Source of the DNA: [Clostridium] citroniae WAL-17108
Lineage (GTDB): Bacteria; Bacillota; Clostridia; Lachnospirales; Lachnospiraceae
Direction of reading: 5' to 3'
DNA length: 64,000 nucleotides
NCBI RefSeq assembly: GCF_000233455.1
Contig: NZ_JH376420.1
Coordinates: forward strand, 1,849,981-1,913,980
Both the position numbers and the translations under genes were made by a program. A model generated the notes under the pieces. The model saw only the letters and a list, made by a program, of their open reading frames with translations, did not search any database and was not told where the DNA came from. This document shows positions 42,929-50,996 of this stretch, one piece after another (position 1 is the first letter of the stretch; every line of letters begins with the position of its first letter).

Positions 42929-43630
42929 ATGCCCCAGAAAACCATTCTTTTCTCCGGCTCATCTGCTGTGGGAAAGACGTCCGTGCTCCGCACCCTCCTT
43001 CCCTATATGCGGGAGAAAGGGGAATCCCCCATGGTCTGCAAGATCGACTGCCTGATGACAGAGGATGCAGCGCTCTATCAAAGCATGGGGATCCCGGCAG
43101 TCTCAGGAATCAGCCGGGACATCTGTCCCGACCACTTTCTGGTGTCCAATCTGCCGGAACTGTGGGATTATGCCGACCGGCAAAACTGCAGTCTTCTCTT
43201 TATTGAGACAGCCGGTCTCTGCCACCGGTGCTCCCCTGCCACGGTTCATTCCATTGCAGGCTGCATCCTGGACTGCACGGCCAGCTGCCGCGCTCCCGGG
43301 CAGCTGGGTCCCATGCTGCTTCAGGCGGATTTTATCGTCCCAACCAAAACCGATATGGTATCCCAGGCTGAACTGGAGATCATACACTGGAACCTGAAGG
43401 AGCTGAATCCAGGCGCCAGGATCTTTCCCGTGGATGCACTGGCAGGCTACGGTGTAGAATTCCTGGGGGACTGGCTGCTGTCCCTTCCTGACAGCGCGGG
43501 CTTTGAACATGACTGCCTGCGCCACACCATGCCGGCCGGTGTCTGCTCCTACTGCGTAGGGGAACAGAGGGTGGGCAGCTCCTTCCAGCAGGGTGTGGTG
43601 GGGAAAATCGACTTTCAGGAGGTATTGTGA
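42929..43630 (+). CDS. G3E-like P-loop GTPase (CobW/HypB/UreG type)
   Basis: 233 aa, probable metal-insertion or cofactor-maturation GTPase. Walker A GSSAVGKT (10-17); a switch region KIDCLMTED; Walker B/G3 as LLFIETAGLC; base-recognition motif TKTD in place of NKxD. Cys-rich segments (ETAGLCHRCSP, CILDCTASC, and GVCSYC near the C-terminus) could bind metal. ATG 42929 follows AAAGAAGG. It diverges from the nitrogenase-like operon and overlaps the next gene by a base or more, so its role is likely connected to that system. Not a standard HypB (no His-rich N-terminus) and not full-length CobW. Confidence 0.75.
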   Translation: MPQKTILFSGSSAVGKTSVLRTLLPYMREKGESPMVCKIDCLMTEDAALYQSMGIPAVSGISRDICPDHFLVSNLPELWDYADRQNCSLLFIETAGLCHRCSPATVHSIAGCILDCTASCRAPGQLGPMLLQADFIVPTKTDMVSQAELEIIHWNLKELNPGARIFPVDALAGYGVEFLGDWLLSLPDSAGFEHDCLRHTMPAGVCSYCVGEQRVGSSFQQGVVGKIDFQEVL

Positions 43631-44376
43631 TGAACCAGTTAACCATCCATCCCGGCCGCGGAAAGGATCAAAGGCCGGAAGCATTTGCCCCTTTGGTCCT
43701 GGGACCCGGAGATCTGTGCGCGGTGGCAGGCAACACGGGGTCAGGCAAAAGCAGACTGATCAAGGATATCGAACAGCTGGTAAACGGGGAATCCCCAACC
43801 GGAAGGCGTATCCTCTTAGACGGCAAAGCCGTGCCATTTGGAAGCCGCCAGTCCGTCTCCGGCCGGCTTGTGGCCCATCTCTCCCAGAGTATGCGGTTTG
43901 TGCTGGACCTGACGGTGATGGACTTTCTGGCTCTTCACTGCCGCTGCCGGGATCAAACCGGCCTGATGCCCAAACAAATTCTGGACATGGCCAATACCAT
44001 CACACCGGAACCTGTGTTTTCCTCTGACCACCTGAACCTGCTCAGCGGGGGGCAGAGCCGGGCACTGATGATTGCCGACATTGCGCTGGTGTGTGACAGT
44101 CCGGTAATACTGATCGATGAAATAGAAAATGCCGGGATCGACAAGAAAAAAGCCCTGCACCTGCTCACAAACAGTAAAAAGCTGGTGCTCATCGTCACCC
44201 ATGACCCGCACACGGCCCTGATGGCCCGCAAAAGGATCATTATGGATAACGGGGCTGTCCGGGCCGTGCTTGCACGCACCCCTGAGGAGACCCGGCTGTT
44301 TGCCCGTCTGGACCAGGTGTATGAGGAGCAGATGCTCCTGCAGTCCAGACTGCGGAAAGGAGAAACCCTTATATGA
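43630..44376 (+). CDS. Soluble ABC-type ATPase
   Basis: 248 aa. Start ATG 43630, seven bases after GGAGG; a GTG three bases earlier is possible. Walker A AGNTGSGKS, signature LSGGQSRALM, Walker B VILIDEIENAGID and switch His in IVTHDPHTA are intact. The Walker B is followed by ENAG rather than the usual EPxxxLD. No membrane partner is encoded with it; it lies between a GTPase and a cytoplasmic binding-protein-like gene, so it may power assembly or, less likely, use a permease encoded elsewhere. Confidence 0.8.
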   Translation: MNQLTIHPGRGKDQRPEAFAPLVLGPGDLCAVAGNTGSGKSRLIKDIEQLVNGESPTGRRILLDGKAVPFGSRQSVSGRLVAHLSQSMRFVLDLTVMDFLALHCRCRDQTGLMPKQILDMANTITPEPVFSSDHLNLLSGGQSRALMIADIALVCDSPVILIDEIENAGIDKKKALHLLTNSKKLVLIVTHDPHTALMARKRIIMDNGAVRAVLARTPEETRLFARLDQVYEEQMLLQSRLRKGETLI

Positions 44377-45317
44377 TCAAGATCCAACTCTACTGGAATA
44401 ATATCTGTATCCTGCACAGGCAGGAGCTTGTTTTTTTAGACCGGATCCGGTCCGATCTCAGACAAAAGGGGATTGACCTCAATGTCCGCTGTTTTGGTCT
44501 GGGATATTCCCACCATATGTCCGAATACCTGATGGAGCCGGAAGCAATCCTTCCCGATATTGTGGTGTCCGCTGATTTGGAGGTCTTTGAGGACCAGAGG
44601 ATCTACATCCGTCTCGCAGAGTCAGGCCTGCACCCCCTGGCGAACTGCCTGCCTGTAAAACAGGCGGAATGTGTCCGCCGGCTGCACCGCAGTGACTGCC
44701 TCCTGCCCTATTTGGCAATCCCTCTGGTGTTTTTTGCGGACAGCCGTAAATTCGGAGGCAGCAATTCCATCTGTCTGGACCAGCTGGTAAAGGAGGGATA
44801 CCCTCTGACCTTTGGGGGTGTGGAAAATTCCGCGGCCAAGACCGTGGTAAAGACCATCTGGGAATCCTGCGGACCGGACAATGCCAGACGTTTTCTGTCC
44901 AACTGCACCGTGACCCACATGCCCATACAGGCATTTCAGAGTGTGCGGACAGGGGAAGCCGCCCTGGCACTAGTCCCCTCCGTGTATGCGCTCCGTGCGG
45001 ACGGCAGGCAGAAAAAGGCATTCTGGCCCGCAGACGGAGCCGTGGCCGTGCCCTCATACATATGCGCCAGGAAGACCATACCGGAGGATGCCGCCTTAAC
45101 TGTGATCAATGCGCTCCGGGCTCCACAGATCAGTCATTTCTATGTGAATAACGGCTGCCTGATCAGCTGCAGTCCCCAAAGTCCCAAGGATATCTGGATG
45201 TCTGATTCAGGTCTCCTGCGCCTTCCCTCTCCCGGCTTCCTGGAAACCCTGACCGCCGGATCCTTTTATGAGCTGTATCGAAACTGCCTGGGCACGGAGA
45301 CAGCGACATCGGCCTGA
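44373..45317 (+). CDS. Binding-protein-like protein without signal peptide
   Basis: 314 aa. The sequence runs like a type-2 periplasmic binding protein (early ILPDIVVSADLEVFED; AIPLVFFADSRKFGG; LTFGGVENSAAKTVV; GEAALALVPSVYAL), but it starts MIKIQLYWNN with no signal peptide or lipobox, so it should stay in the cytoplasm. It overlaps the ABC ATPase stop by four bases. It may carry a ligand or metal inside the cell to the nitrogenase-like proteins; this is speculation from context. I do not recognise a named family. Confidence 0.65.
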   Translation: MIKIQLYWNNICILHRQELVFLDRIRSDLRQKGIDLNVRCFGLGYSHHMSEYLMEPEAILPDIVVSADLEVFEDQRIYIRLAESGLHPLANCLPVKQAECVRRLHRSDCLLPYLAIPLVFFADSRKFGGSNSICLDQLVKEGYPLTFGGVENSAAKTVVKTIWESCGPDNARRFLSNCTVTHMPIQAFQSVRTGEAALALVPSVYALRADGRQKKAFWPADGAVAVPSYICARKTIPEDAALTVINALRAPQISHFYVNNGCLISCSPQSPKDIWMSDSGLLRLPSPGFLETLTAGSFYELYRNCLGTETATSA

Positions 45318-45470
45318 AGATAGTTTCGCCGCCCGGGACCAAGCTGGCATAATACAGAAAATTCTGGTACAATGGAACAATGGCGGAAGGTACAGCTGTC
45401 AGAACCCAATGTTCAGCCACGCTCTGGTGCATGATCTACGGTATCGTCAACATAACAGCAGCCACAAAAA

Positions 45471-45503
45471 GGGATTCCCGGATGCCCCGGGCATCCCTTT
45501 TTT
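45471..45503 (+). terminator. Terminator of the GTPase/ABC operon
   Basis: Stem GGGATTCCCGG (45471-45481) with CCGGGCATCCC (45487-45497), then TTTTTT. About 150 bases after the last stop codon. Confidence 0.8.
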
Positions 45504-45587
45504 ATACAATCCAACGGCCTGGGCTGTCCCCCATCGGCCAAGGCGGATTCAACATACAAGTGTCATATCATACAAGAAATCCCGTCC

Positions 45588-45691
45588 AAACCGTGATACA
45601 CTTACCCGTAGCCGTGATACGCCCGCCATAGCCATGATACCCCCCGTCATAGCCGCGGGACACTGCCTGAAGCTGCGGGACACTCATCATA
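45588..45691. repeat. Degenerate 20-21-base tandem repeat upstream of araC-like gene
   Basis: About five units, best seen as GCCGTGATACGCCCGCCATA (45611-45630) and GCCATGATACC-type (45631-45651), decaying into GCCGCGGGACACTGCCTGA-like units to 45691. It fills much of the gap 45318-45744; apart from the terminator I see no other feature there. Confidence 0.5.
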
Positions 45692-45744
45692 GCCCATAGC
45701 GCCGGTATTCACAGCAGATCAGATTACGTCAGGAGGAACATCAA

Positions 45745-46611
45745 ATGTTACAGGAACAAGAACAGCGCCATGTGCACTATGACCGCGACTTGGAAATAGA
45801 AGCCTATCAGCTGAGCGGAATCGTACAGAAATTCCCCAACCATTTTCATGATTTCTACGTCATTGGGTTTATTGAGGGAGGAAAGCGTCATCTCTGGTGC
45901 AAGAACCAGGAATATGATGTGAGTACCGGGGATCTGCTTTTGTTTAATCCCAGGGACAACCACTGCTGCGGACCGCTGGACGGGGAGCCCCTGGATTACC
46001 GTGCCGTGAACATCAATCCCCAGGTGATGGAGCGGTTTGTTAAGGAGATCACCGGAAAAGACTTTAAACCTTATTTCACACAAAATGTGGTTTACCGAAG
46101 CGAGATCGCCCGGTCCGTGGCCACTCTTTATGATTCCATTCTCAGGCATGCGGCCAGGTTTGAAAAGGAAGAGACCATGTTCTTTCTTCTGGAACAGGTC
46201 CTTCAGGAATACGCCTCCCCCTTTGATGAGGAAGCCGTATCCCGTCCCAACCCGCAGATCCAGTCCCTGTGTACTTATATGGAGGAGCATTTCTCAGAAA
46301 ATATCTCCCTGGATGAGCTTACTGAGATGACTACCTTCGGCAAATCCTACCTGCTGCGGTCTTTTACCAAACAGGTGGGCGTCTCCCCCTACCGTTATCT
46401 CCAGACCATACGCCTGGACAAGGCCAAGCATTTCCTGGAGCAGGGGATCCCGCCCGTGGACGCTGCTGCCATGGCAGGCTTTTCGGACCAGAGCCACTTT
46501 ACCAACTTTTTTAAGGAATTCATCGGGCTGACACCCAGACAATATCAAAAAATATTTTCAGATCCATCAGAACCGGCCAAGCCGGAAAAGGAGCCGCGTC
46601 ATGAACTATGA
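45745..46611 (+). CDS. AraC-family transcriptional regulator
   Basis: 288 aa. N-terminal cupin sensor (about 25-120; FHDFYVIGFIEGGKRHLWCKNQEYDVSTGDLLLFNP) and a C-terminal pair of helix-turn-helices (about 175-275; ISLDELTEMTTFGKSYLLRSFTKQVGVSPYRYLQTIRLDKAKHFLE and VDAAAMAGFSDQSHFTNFFKEFIGLTPRQYQ). ATG 45745 follows GGAGGAACATCAA. Its last codons overlap the start of the EamA transporter gene, which it probably controls. Confidence 0.93.
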   Translation: MLQEQEQRHVHYDRDLEIEAYQLSGIVQKFPNHFHDFYVIGFIEGGKRHLWCKNQEYDVSTGDLLLFNPRDNHCCGPLDGEPLDYRAVNINPQVMERFVKEITGKDFKPYFTQNVVYRSEIARSVATLYDSILRHAARFEKEETMFFLLEQVLQEYASPFDEEAVSRPNPQIQSLCTYMEEHFSENISLDELTEMTTFGKSYLLRSFTKQVGVSPYRYLQTIRLDKAKHFLEQGIPPVDAAAMAGFSDQSHFTNFFKEFIGLTPRQYQKIFSDPSEPAKPEKEPRHEL

Positions 46612-47482
46612 AAAAACACCCGCCGGCCATCTGGCCGCATTTGTCACCATCCTGATCTGGGGGACCACCTTTATTTCCACCAAGGTGCTTTTAAGATCCT
46701 TTTCCCCTGTGGAGATCCTGTTTATCCGTTTTATCATCGGATACCTGGCCCTGTGGATGGTGTGTCCCGGAAACCTTGTCCTGGATTCCCGGAAACAGGA
46801 ATATCTCTTTGCAGCAGCAGGCCTGTGCGGCATCACCATGTACTATCTCCTGGAAAATATCGCCCTCACCTTTACACTGGCATCCAACGTGGGCGTCATC
46901 ATCAGCATTGCACCCTTTTTTACAGCGATCCTCAACTGCCTGTTCCTGGGCGGATCCAGGCCGGGAAAGCGCTTTTTTACAGGCTTTCTTCTGGCCATGG
47001 CAGGCATCTGCTTCATCAGCTTCGGAAGCAGCGCGGCCCTGTCCATCAACCCCGTGGGTGATGTCCTGGCAGTGGCTGCCGCTGTCATATGGGCCGTCTA
47101 TTCCACCCTGACAAAAAAAATAAGCGCCCTTGGCTACGGCACGATACAGACCACAAGGCGCACATTCTTTTATGGAATTTTATTCATGGTTCCCGCAATC
47201 CTAATCATGGACTTTCATGTTACCCTGGACCGGATCATAAATCCCCTGAACCTCTGCAACCTTTTGTTCCTGGGGCTGGGCGCATCCGCCCTGTGCTTTG
47301 TCACCTGGAACCTGGCCGTAAAGCTGCTGGGTTCCGTAAGGACCAGCGTGTATATCTACATGGTTCCGGTCATTACCACGGTCAGCTCCGCCATCATATT
47401 AAAAGAGCCCGTGACCATAACCGCTGTCTGCGGCATCCTGCTCACGCTGGCAGGACTCTTTTTGTCGGAGCGCAGGTCCTAG
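46601..47482 (+). CDS. EamA/DMT-family transporter
   Basis: 293 aa with ten predicted helices in two repeated EamA halves (ILIWGTTFISTKVLLRSFSP... and VIWAVYSTLTKKISALG...). It starts inside the araC-like gene (overlap of 11 bases), so translation is coupled. AraC-EamA pairs are common in gut Firmicutes; such transporters export amino acids or metabolites. The substrate is not evident. Confidence 0.92.
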   Translation: MNYEKTPAGHLAAFVTILIWGTTFISTKVLLRSFSPVEILFIRFIIGYLALWMVCPGNLVLDSRKQEYLFAAAGLCGITMYYLLENIALTFTLASNVGVIISIAPFFTAILNCLFLGGSRPGKRFFTGFLLAMAGICFISFGSSAALSINPVGDVLAVAAAVIWAVYSTLTKKISALGYGTIQTTRRTFFYGILFMVPAILIMDFHVTLDRIINPLNLCNLLFLGLGASALCFVTWNLAVKLLGSVRTSVYIYMVPVITTVSSAIILKEPVTITAVCGILLTLAGLFLSERRS

Positions 47483-47498
47483 AGCGCGCAGTCAGCTT

Positions 47499-48317
47499 CT
47501 ACGCCTGCATGACCCGCTGGATATGTATGGCCAGAAATCCCCTCTCCTCCGGCGCCACTTTAACGCCCAGACGCTGTTCCATATTTTGGCAGACATGGTC
47601 TGCCGCCTCATAGGTCCTGGGGAAACTTTTCTTTGCATAGTCCTCCATATCCAGATTGGCCCGCTCCCCTTTTCTTGTCCGGGCTATCATATAGCGGATA
47701 TGGCTCACAAGCCGGTTATATCCCAGGGTGTCCGAAGCCAGGCCGAAGTCCATCTCTTTCTCAATCAAACGGATGCTGTCCTGCACCAGCCTGGCGACCT
47801 CCATGGCTGCTGCCACATTCTCCCTGGAAAGCCCGGCGTGGATGTGCAGGGTAATATACCCCACCTCATCCTCGGATATACTGACTCCTGCCAGTTCCTT
47901 TATGATCCCGATTCCCTCCGTGGCGGCCTGGTATTCCCCGGCAAAGAGCGCCTTTATATCATACTTAAAGGGATTGGGCAGCTCCCTGTTCTCCCTTGCC
48001 CGGCTTACGGCCAGGGCAATATGGTCCGCCATGGGGATCAGGATATCGTGGCTTAAAGGACCCATGGCAGACTCGGCCGCCTCAATGATCCTGCCCGCAG
48101 CCTCAATGAACACAGGGTCTATGCTGTTCACCTGCTGCAGGGCCGATGCCTGTCTGCTCACCAGCTCATACCGCTTCGCCTCCCCGGGAGATTCCATCCG
48201 CTCACCGGTCTTATGCCCAAATCCAATGCCGTTTCCCAGAAGAATGACTTCCCGGCCGGATTCCCCGTCCAGAACCAATAATCCATTATTATTTAAAACC
48301 TTTATTACTCGGTACAT
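47499..48317 (-). CDS. glcT: BglG-family antiterminator of the glucose PTS
   Basis: 272 aa. N-terminal RNA-binding domain (1-58; MYRVIKVLNNNGLLVLD ... GNGIGFGHKTGE) and two PRD domains (about 65-170 and 171-272) with conserved regulatory His (MADHIALA, LHIH, HIRYMI, AIHIQR). It follows ptsG by 113 bases and matches the antiterminator hairpin found in the ptsG leader, so it should allow ptsG transcription when glucose is present. The symbol is given by this context and by similarity to GlcT. Confidence 0.88.
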   Translation of the reverse strand: MYRVIKVLNNNGLLVLDGESGREVILLGNGIGFGHKTGERMESPGEAKRYELVSRQASALQQVNSIDPVFIEAAGRIIEAAESAMGPLSHDILIPMADHIALAVSRARENRELPNPFKYDIKALFAGEYQAATEGIGIIKELAGVSISEDEVGYITLHIHAGLSRENVAAAMEVARLVQDSIRLIEKEMDFGLASDTLGYNRLVSHIRYMIARTRKGERANLDMEDYAKKSFPRTYEAADHVCQNMEQRLGVKVAPEERGFLAIHIQRVMQA

Positions 48318-48430
48318 AAAAATCCTCCCTGACAGGACCGATCCTTTTATTTCGTACTCATCTCAGCTTCCATTATACATAAAATCCATGAAAACATCTA
48401 CTTGCAGGAAGGATTTTTATGATCTGGCCA

Positions 48431-50644
48431 TCAGTACCAGGCGATTTCTTCCAGTGCCTTTACATCTCCAGTTTTTTCCATGTGGATCTCCTGCCCTTCC
48501 TTCAGGCCGGTAAACACTGTCATACATGCGTCTGAAGCCGCGTGTTTCCTGATAAATTCCAGGTCAAACTCCATCAGCTTATGGCCCTTTTCCACCTTTT
48601 GTCCGTCCGTGACAAAGGTTTCAAATCCCTTGCCGTCAAGTTTTACCGTATCCACGCCCACATGGATCAGATACTCCATGCCCTGGGCATTCCTAAGGCC
48701 AATGGCATGCTTGGACGGGAACACAAACACCACCTCACAGTCCTCGGGGGCTACCACCTGGCCGTCCGAGGGAATGACCATGTATCCATCCCCCATGGCC
48801 CTGCTGGCAAATGCCTCATCCGGAGCCTCCGTAATGGGGGCCGCTGTTCCGTTAAATGGAGAAAGAAGAATGCGGCGGCCTGTGTGTGGAATGTTGTCCT
48901 GATCAGGGCCTGCATCCGGCGTCCGGTCCGGGCTGCCGCCTTCCCCGTCATGCTTCACGCTGTCCTTACCGCCATTGTTTTCACTGCCGCCGTAAAGAGC
49001 CGTCTCCTTTATCTTTGGCGCATGCTCCAGATAATGCTCCAGATTGGCTTTGATCACCGTCACGTTAGGCCCGTAGATCACCTGTATGCCCTGGCCCTTT
49101 TTGATTACTCCCACCGCTCCGGTGGCCTTTAACAGCTTCTCATTCACCAGCTCCGGGGTATCCACAGAGCACCGCAGACGGGTGGCACAGCAGTCCACAG
49201 AAGTGATATTACCGGCTCCTCCCAGACCTCTTGCAATGGCTGCGCTGGCCTGGTCCTCATCCTCTCCGGCTTTGCCGCCATCCCCTGCACCTGCAGACTT
49301 TCTGGCATTGACGTCCGCTTTGGTGTACAGCTTTGTCTCCTCATCTTCTTCCTCCCTGCCCGGTGTCTTCAGGTCAAACTTCTTGATCAGGAAACTGAAG
49401 ATAAAATAATATAAAAGGAAATAGATCACGCCCACAGGCAGGATCCTTATCCAGCTGGTCTTTGCATTTCCCTGAAGGATGCCGAATATGAGCAGGTCCA
49501 GGAAGCCTCCTGAAAATGTCAGCCCCACCGCGATGTTCAGGATATGGGCGATCATATACGCGCTTCCGGCCAGGATCACCTGCACTACAAACAGCATGGG
49601 CGCTACAAACAGGAAAGAAAATTCAATGGGCTCCGTGATACCGGTGAGCATACAGGTCAGGGCCGCTGAGAGCAGAAGCCCGCCCGCTGCCTTTTTCCGC
49701 TCCGGCTTTGCGCATCTGTACATGGCAAGGGCAGCGCCCGGCAGGCCGAATATCATAAAAATAAACTCACCGGAAAAGTACCGTGTTGCGTCCGCACTGA
49801 AATGTACCACATCCGGGGATGCCAGCTGGGCAAAGAATATATTCTGCCCGCCCTGGATCAGATTCCCGTCCACCACCATGGTACCCCCCACGGCGGTCTG
49901 CCAGAAGGGCATATAGAACACATGGTGCAGTCCAAAGGGGATCAGGGAGCGCTTGACGATTCCGAAGATCAGGGTTCCCAGATAACCGGTCCCCGTTACC
50001 AGGCCTCCCAGGGCATAGATCCCGTTCTGTACGGCCGGCCATATAAAATACATAAGGATTCCCACTCCCACATATACCACGGTGGAGATAATGGGTATGA
50101 ACCTGGAACCGCCAAAGAAGGAAAGTGCATTTGGGAGCACGATCTTGTGATACCTGTTGTGAAGCGCCGCCACACCCAGGCCCACGATAATGCCTCCGAA
50201 CACCCCCATCTGGAGCGTCTGCATCCCAAACACGCTGGCAACCGTTCCCTCCAGCACATCCGCCGCAACACTTCCGTCCGGCAATACCTTGCCCGTGATG
50301 GTAAGCACCCCATTGATGGATACGTGCATAACCAGAAATGCGATCATGGCTGAAAGGGCTGCCACCTCTTTCTCCGCCTTTGCCATACCAATGGCAACTC
50401 CCACCGCAAAGATAATGGGCAGGTTGTCAAAAATAACGCTTCCGGCCTTGCTCATAATAACCAAAAGAGCGTTTAACATGGTTCCGCTTCCCAAGATTCC
50501 CTGCAGTCCATAGGTTGCAATGGTTGTCTCATTGGTAAAAGAACTGCCGATCCCCAAAAGCAGCCCGGCCACGGGCAGTACTGCAATGGGAAGCATAAAG
50601 CTGCGGCCCACCCGCTGAAGTACACCAAATATCCTGTCTTTCAT
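48431..50644 (-). CDS. ptsG: PTS glucose transporter, IICBA fusion
   Basis: Phosphoenolpyruvate-dependent importer, 737 aa. EIIC membrane domain (1 to about 415; starts FGVLQRVGRSFMLPIAVLPVAGLLLG), EIIB (about 460-545) with phosphorylation Cys486 in DCCATRLR, a Gly/Asp/Asn-rich linker, and EIIA (about 595-730) with HAIGL and phosphorylated His661 in IHVGVDTV. All phosphotransfer sites are present, so it needs only EI and HPr. A glucose rather than GlcNAc substrate is suggested by the paired GlcT-type antiterminator; GlcNAc remains possible. ATG 50644 follows GGAGAATGGAAA. Confidence 0.94.
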   Translation of the reverse strand: MKDRIFGVLQRVGRSFMLPIAVLPVAGLLLGIGSSFTNETTIATYGLQGILGSGTMLNALLVIMSKAGSVIFDNLPIIFAVGVAIGMAKAEKEVAALSAMIAFLVMHVSINGVLTITGKVLPDGSVAADVLEGTVASVFGMQTLQMGVFGGIIVGLGVAALHNRYHKIVLPNALSFFGGSRFIPIISTVVYVGVGILMYFIWPAVQNGIYALGGLVTGTGYLGTLIFGIVKRSLIPFGLHHVFYMPFWQTAVGGTMVVDGNLIQGGQNIFFAQLASPDVVHFSADATRYFSGEFIFMIFGLPGAALAMYRCAKPERKKAAGGLLLSAALTCMLTGITEPIEFSFLFVAPMLFVVQVILAGSAYMIAHILNIAVGLTFSGGFLDLLIFGILQGNAKTSWIRILPVGVIYFLLYYFIFSFLIKKFDLKTPGREEEDEETKLYTKADVNARKSAGAGDGGKAGEDEDQASAAIARGLGGAGNITSVDCCATRLRCSVDTPELVNEKLLKATGAVGVIKKGQGIQVIYGPNVTVIKANLEHYLEHAPKIKETALYGGSENNGGKDSVKHDGEGGSPDRTPDAGPDQDNIPHTGRRILLSPFNGTAAPITEAPDEAFASRAMGDGYMVIPSDGQVVAPEDCEVVFVFPSKHAIGLRNAQGMEYLIHVGVDTVKLDGKGFETFVTDGQKVEKGHKLMEFDLEFIRKHAASDACMTVFTGLKEGQEIHMEKTGDVKALEEIAWY

Positions 50645-50806
50645 TTTCCATTCTCCTGTCTTTTTTCATTCTTTCTTTATTCCGTGTCCTGATCATACAG
50701 GCATCAGCCATAACCTTCCTGCTGCCGGCAGTATGGGCGGCACCCGATATGTACAGTATTGACCACACAAAGCATTACCCATACACATCACATGATCCGC
50801 ACATGC

Positions 50807-50863
50807 AAAAAAGGCATTAACCATAAAGAACACTGCTTCCAATGTTCTTTCATAGTTAATGCC
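50807..50863 (-). terminator. Leader terminator of ptsG
   Basis: On the minus strand GGCATTAAC (50863-50855) pairs with GTTAATGCC (50821-50813) around an inner AACA...TGTT stem, followed by TTTTTT. Its 5' arm is also the 3' part of the antiterminator, so the two structures exclude each other. Confidence 0.85.
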
Positions 50864-50882
50864 TGCATTACCAGTAACACGC
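50855..50882 (-). promoter_or_regulatory. RNA antiterminator (RAT) for GlcT-type protein
   Basis: Transcript segment starting GCGTGTTACTGGTAATGC and ending GCAGGCATTAAC resembles the ptsG/LicT RAT consensus with the GUGUUACU...AGGCA core. It overlaps the terminator 5' arm exactly (50855-50863). Binding by the product of 47499-48317 should prevent termination. Confidence 0.85.
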
Positions 50883-50903
50883 TCTCTTTTTAATTGCGCA
50901 TTT

Positions 50904-50933
50904 AGTATAAACAATATCCTATCAAAATGTCAA
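50904..50933 (-). promoter_or_regulatory. ptsG promoter
   Basis: On the minus strand TTGACA (50933-50928), 18 bases, TATACT (50909-50904). The start of transcription near 50897 lies about 15 bases before the RAT. The remaining gap to the metallophosphoesterase stop at 50997 holds nothing else I can identify. Confidence 0.7.
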
Positions 50934-50996
50934 TGAGAATTGTGCAACAAAATCCTTGTATGTTTTTGTACATCTTCACCAAATGCTGCGTGTTCG

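Noticed and set aside
45380..45631. Possible small gene before the AraC regulator
   Set aside because: It reads through a clear terminator and degenerate tandem repeats and has no ribosome site or family likeness.
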